Of a DNA stretch of 64,000 nt, positions 57,145 through 64,000 are shown piece after piece. A program made the translations under genes and the position numbers. Location of the stretch: NCBI RefSeq assembly GCF_014529535.1, contig NW_023503972.1, positions 5,208,001 to 5,272,000 of the forward strand, read 5' to 3'. Below the pieces are notes generated by a model, which was given only the letters and a program-made list of their open reading frames with translations, did not search any database and was not told the DNA's origin. Each line of letters opens with the position of its first letter. Within the stretch, counting starts at the first letter, position 1. The stretch is from Bradysia coprophila. Its lineage: Eukaryota; Arthropoda; Insecta; Diptera; Sciaridae.

Positions 57145-57895
57145 CGTGAAAAAGAGTTCTTTCTGGTTAATCACTGGCTTACCTCTGGGATAATATCTCG
57201 TTAATCATTGGTTAATCACTGGTTAATCTCTGCCTAATCTACAGTTAATCACTGCTTAATCACTGGCTTAACTATGTGATAATCTCTCGTCAATCATTGG
57301 TTAATATCTCGTTAATCATTGGTTAATCACTGGTTAATGTCTGGTTAATCACTGGTTAATCTATAGATTTATCTCTGGTTAATCACTTGTTAGTCACTGG
57401 ATCTCTGGTTAATCTATAGAGTTATATCTGGTTAATCACTTGCTAGTCACTGACTAATCTCTGGTTAATCTCTGGTTAATCACTTGTTAGTCACTGGCTA
57501 ATCCCTGGTTAAGCACTGGTTAATATCTGATTAAGCACTTGGTAATCTCTGGTTAAGCACTGGTTAATCTCTGGTTAAGCACTGGTTAATCTCTGGTTAA
57601 GTACTGGTTAATCTCTGGTTAAGCACTGGTTAATCTCTGGTTAAGCACTGGTTAATCTCTGGTTAAGCACTGGTTAATCTCTGGTTAAGCACTGGTTAAT
57701 CTCTGGTTAAGCACTGGTTAATCTCTGGTTAAGCACTGGTTAATCTCTGGTTAAGCACTGGTTAATCTCTGGTTAAGCACTGGTTCATCTTTCTTAGCCA
57801 GAGATTAGTGGTTAATCTGGCTAATCTCTGGTTTATCAGGTTAATACCTGGTTAATCACTGGCTAATCTCTGGTTAATCTCTGGTTAATCAGGCT
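57145..57895. repeat. Minisatellite with 22-bp unit built from 11-bp halves
   Basis: The core (about 57535-57785) is a nearly perfect array of ctggttaatctctggttaag plus ca, at least 11 copies. Flanks on both sides are degenerate versions of the 11-bp half-unit (tctggttaatc, cactggttaat). It ends with scrambled inverted pieces (cttagccagagattag). Confidence 0.93.
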
Positions 57896-57899
57896 GATC

Positions 57900-60800
57900 A
57901 ACAAAGAGTACGTACCCATTTGATCAAGTCACTAAATTTACCCTTTAAGTTGTATAATGTTACTTCAAACTTCTTTAAGTCACTAACTCTCTTCAAACTA
58001 CACCAATTCCAAATTCAAAACGCCTGTGTGATCCATAACTACCTGCATTCACCAGCTTCAAATTAGACGCCGAACCGAATTACTCGCTGAGAATCAGTTT
58101 TCATTTCTCACACAAATCTCGTTCTGTATCCGAATTACATTTTATTGTTTGATGCTCGCATTTGTCTAGTGATGATTTGATTATATTGGATAAGAATAAA
58201 TAGTGAACAACTTTATTATCAATTCGAGAAGTTGAAATTAGTTTTAAGTTTGCTATAATTCAACTTAATCAAAAAAATTGATTTGCTTTTTGTAAAATAA
58301 GATTCTAGTTAAACGTTGCTACTACTTTAATATTAGGACATATAAATAAACTCAACAACAATAAATTGTGCATAAGAAGAGGACAACCTAAAATAATAAA
58401 ATTTAAATTTAAATATAGAAAAGTATGAGAGAAAAGTTAAACTTAAGATTATATCCTGGTCATAACAAATAAACGAATTAAAATTCAGTCTTAATCCCTC
58501 AAACAACAACATTTTTCATTAGTCAAACAGAAAAATAAAAATTTTTGTTTTTTGTTCACTTTTCAAATAGACGTAACATTTCATTAAGCTAAACTAAAAA
58601 TCGTTTTCTTTGCAAACAAACAAACAAAATTAGAAAAGAAAAAGCCAATTTTCTAAAAACAAACAAACAACTGCGTGACTAGAAATCACTGTGCGGTCAC
58701 TGGTAAAAAGTATGAAATACTTAGATAAGAATTAAAAGCAAACTAAAACAAAGCTGAATCTATAATGCGAAATGTTAAATTTTTTGTTTAAAAAAAATAA
58801 TCGATTCGTACCGATAGCAATGATAGCTTATTCAAACAAAATCTAAGACAACACCAGGACCTATTTATAGGATTTAAAGAATTTCTAGAAATAGACCCTG
58901 CAACACCGAAAAACATTTAATTTTGGATTTTACGTCGATGCGTACAGTATCCAATAAACACGACACCGAAATAAATAAATAACGACACCGAAGCAATAAT
59001 TGTCAAGTTTTAAACTCTTCGATGAAAAATCCATGGTGTTAAAATGAAATGTCACCTTTTCGTGTGATTGTTGACCTCGGCTTCGCCTTGGACGTCACAC
59101 GAAAACAGGACTTTTCAACTTGTTATCCTTTGTCATGTAAATAACTTTTTCTGTTGTTGTAACCCTTTTGGAGTCGTTTTAGGGTTGATAGAGAGCTCAA
59201 AACTCGCAGGAAGAATAGGATTTTGAAAATATGTTGAAGCGGAGTGGAGTAAAAGTGAAATTGTATTGGTTTGAGTGTCTCAAAGTTCGGGTTGGATGAT
59301 TTTTTCGATGATTTTTTTAGTCCACTCCACTTAAATGTAGTTTCAAAGTACTTACCTCCGAATTTTGAACCCTTTGTCGATATGGTCAGTTGTGTGGCTT
59401 AGATTAGTGGTATGTGGCAAAAACACATTCCGTCTAAACACATTCTGCAGCTTAGTTTATCATTGTATCCGAAAATAAAAGCTTGTCCAGCAAGTATTAC
59501 TGATATCATTATAGTATTATCTTTAGCAGACCTCATCAAAGATGAAAAATTAATAAACTTTTCACGGACGACAAGCAGTTCATTAGGACAGTTTCGAATC
59601 TATTACTTCATTTGATCCAAGAATTTTTGAAATATATTACACCTTTAGCTAACAGACGATAACAAATGTTCGTAAAAGCTCAATTATGGTTTGAACGCCA
59701 CCAATTTGTCTAACTTTTAAGTCTGAGTTTGAGTACGCGATCATTTTCGTCTTTGAATTCATTGAAATTCGTAATGGTGTTAACAAGTGTCTCGGACATC
59801 TCAATGCTTCCTGATCCTTGCTCCCATAAAATCAATTTCTGCAAAGCAGATCATATCAAGAAATTTCATTTAGTTTCTCTGTGAAAACTCTTTGTGCCTT
59901 CTTCAATCTTTGCTATCTTACCAATCGTTTGAACAATTCGCATTATAGTTCGAGCTAGACTTAAGAGCCTTTAATTTAATTCATTAAAAGAAAACAAGAC
60001 TGAAACATTAACCAATACGAAGTATACATCAACGGAAGGCGCTTCAGATGTGGGACAAAAGAATGGATTGATTGTACGGCAACGACGACGGAGCTCTCTG
60101 GAAATAAATGGAAGGATGATACGAACAAAGGATTGTGTTAACATGCAGTTTCGCTCGCATTGTGATTATTGAGAGAAAAGTTTCTCGGAAACAATTTTTG
60201 TTTTGATTCTTTTAATTATTTTTTTTTTGGTACCTGACTAATTGTGAGTATTAAGTTGTTTTGTACAGTTTCGTAAGTTTTTAATACAAACAAACAAACG
60301 GAAAATAAAATTTATTTTCGTGCAAAATTTCTGGTCGTTTTTTTTTTCACTTAGTTGGCTCCTCCACTGGAGGAATCCTCCAGTTTTAGTTTTCTTTTTC
60401 GTTTAAGCAGTTCAGAATCTGAATAGATCAAGTTTTACCAGACTTAGCTTAAACCTGAGGAACGAGATTTAGTCTAAACTGACCTGATTCAGGAATTTTT
60501 TGATTCAAATGTCAGTGGCAAAATTTGGTCAGTCTGAAAAAAACGTTAAACAGGGTGTGCTCAGAAGAAGTTGATCAGATCCTAAATTTTTCGTATTCGA
60601 CAGGCATCTTAAATATTATTGTTTGTCTTTTTGGTTTTTTCGTTACAATTACGTTACAATTACGTTACCATCTATGTAACGTTGTAACTCTATTTCTAAA
60701 AATCGGTCAAATCAAATTTTCTTTAGATTACAGTACGTTTCCTGTCGTATTAAATTTCAGGCAGCTGTAAATTGACAACATCGCTATACTTTCATTTAAT

Positions 60801-61040
60801 TCTAAAATTGCAGATCAGGGACACTCAAATGTTGTAGATATCTTTCTTCTAGAAATGGGTACCTTCGGTAGAAATTTGATTTCATTGGAAGATAAGAGTA
60901 AAAATAGATTCATTCAGAGCTTCGAGCAGTCGAAAATCGGTAGATTAATGTGCAAGATGGAAACTGCTTCGTTACGTGTCGAGCTAACAGACAGTCTTTG
61001 ATATGATAACAATATAAGCATCTAATATTTCATTAATTAT
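57900..61040. other. AT-rich intergenic DNA
   Basis: No supported gene. A hairpin at 59046-59118 pairs ttttcgtgtga with tcacacgaaaa around gacctcggcttcgccttgg. Otherwise unremarkable. Confidence 0.5.
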
Positions 61041-61047
61041 TGACTTA

Positions 61048-61112
61048 AAATGAATAATGGCTTATCCTTGTATTTTGGGTCAAAGCAAACGATACAAGGA
61101 TAAGTCATTATT
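61048..61112. repeat. Inverted repeat aataatggcttatccttgta
   Basis: aataatggcttatccttgta then t is mirrored by atacaaggataagtcattatt after a 20-bp spacer; one mismatch. Confidence 0.7.
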
Positions 61113-61194
61113 CGTCACCAACCCAGCAATACAAAAATCTAGATAAAAATGAATCAGCTCAAAAGCTCCACAATGAGGTAAAAACGACAAAATC

Positions 61195-61385
61195 CAACTT
61201 CTTGCACATTTTTTTTTATTTTTTTTAAAACTCCCACTTTCTGAGAACGCTTTACAAATTCCAATTTTTTGCAAATTTTCTGGGAAGGAACTTAAAAAAT
61301 TCTAATTTTTGCACATTTTCTGGAAACTTTTAAAAAATTCCCATTTTTTCGGAACTTTTTTTTAAACACCATTTTTTCACATTGT
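61195..61385. repeat. Degenerate ~40-bp tandem repeat flanking the palindrome
   Basis: Several copies of aaattccaattttttgcaca then ttttctggaaactt. The same motif resumes at 63190-63250 on the other side of the palindrome, suggesting the palindrome inserted within this repeat. Confidence 0.6.
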
Positions 61386-61723
61386 CTGGAATCTTGTTAT
61401 TATATTTGCACCTTCTTCCGATAACTGACTTAAATTGGATAAGCCCAAGTTGCAATGAGTTAAGTGTCCACTCCACCCAATAAAAAGTACTCCGTGAGAG
61501 CCGTGAGAGAGCGAGCTGTCAAATAAACAAAGAAAAAATTCAATTTTGTCTCTCACACGGAGTACTTTTTCGGTAAGACGAAAGGAAGCATTAAAAACGA
61601 CTGGAAAAATTACGTTCGGAGGCATAGAAAGATTGGGAGATAATGTCGCAGGAAGTGGGCCAACAACCAAAATAATCGACATTTTTAATTTTTACCCACT
61701 CTGCGAAACGAAATATTTCGATG

Positions 61724-63108
61724 TGGAAGCTGCGGGAATTTGCTCATAGATAGGCCTCACAGATAAATGGAATTTTTGGCTAATACTTAAAACATATAAT
61801 TCCAGTCATTGAAAGTGTATTTAAAATTCCACGAATCAATGCTAACTTTTTGCATTATTGTTCTTTGAAGAACGAATTAAGTACAATGACGCTCTTAACG
61901 ATAACTCGAAAAATTAGAACGAAGTTCTGTGAGATATGAAATCTCAATATTCCCATCTGCGTAACAAGCGCCTTTTGCAATTAAACCAAAAAATCCATTT
62001 TATTATACGAGCCTATCACGCAATTTTTTTCGTTTTAATAATTTAAAATTAAACCTTTCCTACCAGTCTAAATAAAAAAGACAAAATTTCGATTCTGTGA
62101 ACAATAATCATTCAAAATCAAAATTATACACGAAAATGCGCGCCAACAATGCGAATTGAATGATTAAAGTGTGCGCATTCCAAACGTTTCAGATGTATGC
62201 ATTGCACAGTGCTTTTTACGGCAATAAGATAGCCGTGCCTTTTTGCCCACAAATGTTCTGAGTGATATTTTGACCAAAATGTCCGATCAATCTTCACCAA
62301 ACTTTAGAGAATGAAAGTTCCCCACGACTTTTAACGATATTCCCAAAAAACAAATCAAAAAGTTAATATTTACTATGAAAACGAACTCTCTCAAAAGGGC
62401 ATTTGGGGTGCTATATAGCACCCCAAATGCCCTTTTGAGAGAGTCCGTACGGGAACAAAAACAAAACTTTTTGAACTTTTTTTGGGGAGTACCGCTAAAA
62501 GTCGTGTGGAACTTTCATTCTCTAAAGTTTGGTGAAGGTTAATCGGATATTTTGGTCAAAATATCACTGAGAACATTTGTGGGCAAAAAGGCACGGCTAT
62601 CTTATTGCCGTAGAAAGCACTGTGCAATGCATACATCTGAAACGTTTGGAATGCGCACACTTTAATCATTCAATTCGCATTGTTGGCGCGCATTTTCGTG
62701 TATAATTTTGATTTTGAATGATTATTGTTCACAGAATCGAAATTTTGTCTTTTTTATTTAGACTGGTAGCTGGAAAGGTTTAATTTTAAATTATTAAAAC
62801 GAAAAAAATTGCGTGATAGGCTCGTATAATAAAATGGATTTTTTGGTTTAATTGCAAAAGGCGCTTGTTACGCAGATGGGAATATTGAGATTTCATATCT
62901 CACAGAACTTCGTTCTAATTTTTCGAGTTATCGTTAAGAGCGTCATTGTACTTAATTCGTTCTTCAAAGAACAATAATGCAAAAAGTTAGCATTGATTCG
63001 TGGAATTTTAAATACACTTTCAATGACTGGAATTATATGTTTTACGTATTAGCCAAAAATTCCATTTATCTGTGAGGCCTATCTATGAGCAAATTCCCGC
63101 AGCTTCCA
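61724..63108. repeat. 1.4-kb near-perfect palindrome
   Basis: The left arm starts TGGAAGCTGCGGGAATTTGC (61724) and the right arm ends GCAAATTCCCGCAGCTTCCA (63108). The two arms of about 690 bp are mirror images with few mismatches. The innermost region is perfect and has essentially no spacer: TTTGGGGTGCTATATAGCAC continuing into its mirror, centred at 62414/62415. A short asymmetric patch lies near 62340-62390 / 62445-62490. There is no coding frame in either arm. Confidence 0.93.
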
Positions 63109-63643
63109 AGGCTACAGATATGGATTTATTGGCCTAAAATGTACCAGCCCAAACGCGCTGCAATGAGCTAAAAACGACATCAAAAAACAATTTCCATTTT
63201 TTGCATATTTTCTTGGAAATTTTTTAAAAATTCCAATTTTGTGCAGACAAAAGCATCAGTAAATGATATTGCGTATCATAATATTTACTGAAATGATTTT
63301 GTTTCAGTTGACCCACAATTAGTGGTTTTCATTCACTGAAAACAGTTCAGGAAATGCAACGTTCCGGACGCATAGATGAAAAAAAAAATCTTTTATCTTC
63401 TGTGATGTTGCTGTTTTCTGTGTACATACATGAACTTTATCTGCAATTAAAACCGCTTTCTTTATCAAATCAACCTATTGTGGCTTTATTATCGCAACTC
63501 GCGTAACCAGATAAATGTCTCTCACAAATAACTTTTATTCGAATCACAGCACAGCCAGACTTTCAGTAAGCTGTCGTTTGTGAGTAAGTAAAGTTTTCGT
63601 CTATTGAATCCGCGTATCTCGAGTATCTACTTCAATATCAACA

Positions 63644-64000
63644 ATGTCAAAGTGGGAAAGTAACGGAGAAATCGCGATATTGCGTGAATATTTGCGCATT
63701 CCGAGTGTTTATCCGAATATTGATTATGGTACAGCCGTCCATCAGATAGAAGACCTTTGATTTAACACTAACCCTCTCTTCACCCAGAGCCTTGCGTTGA
63801 ATTTCTCAAACGCCAAGCGAAAAGTTTGGACTTAACTGTGGCGGTCCATTATCCAGTAAATGAAAAGAATCCTGTTGTCGTCTTGACATGGACAGGAGCC
63901 GAACCGAACCTACCTTCAATTGTGCTAAATTCGCATATGGATGTTGTGCCCGTCTTTCCCGAGCGTTGGAAGCATACACCATTCGGTGCTGAAATGGATG
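63644..64000 (+). CDS. Aminoacylase-1-like M20 metallopeptidase, 5' part only
   Basis: Exons are 63644-63728 and 63788 to the window edge, with a 59-nt intron splitting a Glu codon (G|AG). The N-terminus [20 protein letters not shown], then SVYPNIDY and [11 protein letters not shown], and the block [15 protein letters not shown] match the start of aminoacylase-1 (ACY1-type, M20 family). These enzymes hydrolyse N-acyl-L-amino acids in the cytosol with two zinc ions. The His and Asp of SHMDVVP are the first metal ligand and catalytic-base neighbour. There is no signal peptide, as expected. The gene is cut at residue about 99; the metal-binding remainder lies outside the window. Confidence 0.9.

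Noticed and set aside
57535..57785. CRISPR-like regular repeats
   Set aside because: Units are directly adjacent 22-mers without unique spacers, in a eukaryotic genome: a minisatellite.

Overview
The window is eukaryotic nuclear DNA and almost certainly comes from an insect. Genes have short GT-AG introns of about 58-75 nt, codon use is AT-leaning, and the intergenic DNA is crowded with foldback and terminal-inverted-repeat elements. The gene set (a cap-binding protein very close to the Drosophila one, an ionotropic receptor, a DUF1091 protein, a trypsin-fold homologue) points to Diptera. A nematoceran such as a sciarid fungus gnat is my guess and is not proven. All exon models were made by eye from GT-AG sites and checked by reading-frame closure; no RNA evidence or database search was available.

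Layout of the left half. A small secreted DUF1091 protein gene (3969-5157, +) and a catalytically dead trypsin-like protein gene (7798-8694, +) come first. Two tandem paralogous F-box/LRR-like genes (12493-14114 and 19967-21552, both +) follow, separated by about 6 kb of nested transposons. Next are a decayed thaumatin-like pseudogene (21784-22317, -), foldback repeats, and a five-exon divergent ionotropic receptor gene (23894-26554, -).

Layout of the right half. A partial gene for an acidic-repeat protein (29364-30176, -) lies just downstream of NCBP1/CBP80 (30435-49063, -, eight exons, 799 aa). The 15.7-kb third intron of NCBP1 holds a nested transposon stack and, on the opposite strand, a complete three-exon gene for an 872-aa secreted Gln/Pro/Asn-rich protein (41961-46448, +). 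After NCBP1 come a small secreted integrin-type EGF-repeat protein (50969-51548, +), an RBM33-like nuclear protein (52659-55834, +, seven exons, 794 aa), a 22-bp minisatellite, a 1.4-kb near-perfect palindrome (61724-63108), and the first two exons of an aminoacylase-1-like M20 peptidase gene cut by the window end (63644-64000, +).

The genes do not form an operon or pathway. They mix housekeeping RNA biology (NCBP1, RBM33-like) with fast-evolving sensory or secreted families (IR, DUF1091, SPH, EGF-repeat, F-box pair). The most striking signal is the transposon architecture. A foldback element with a 4-bp target duplication sits inside a hAT-like MITE with an 8-bp duplication, which sits inside a third MITE. 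A second copy of the foldback itself carries a 3-kb hAT insertion with another 8-bp duplication. Both insertions can be checked against empty sites present in this same window.
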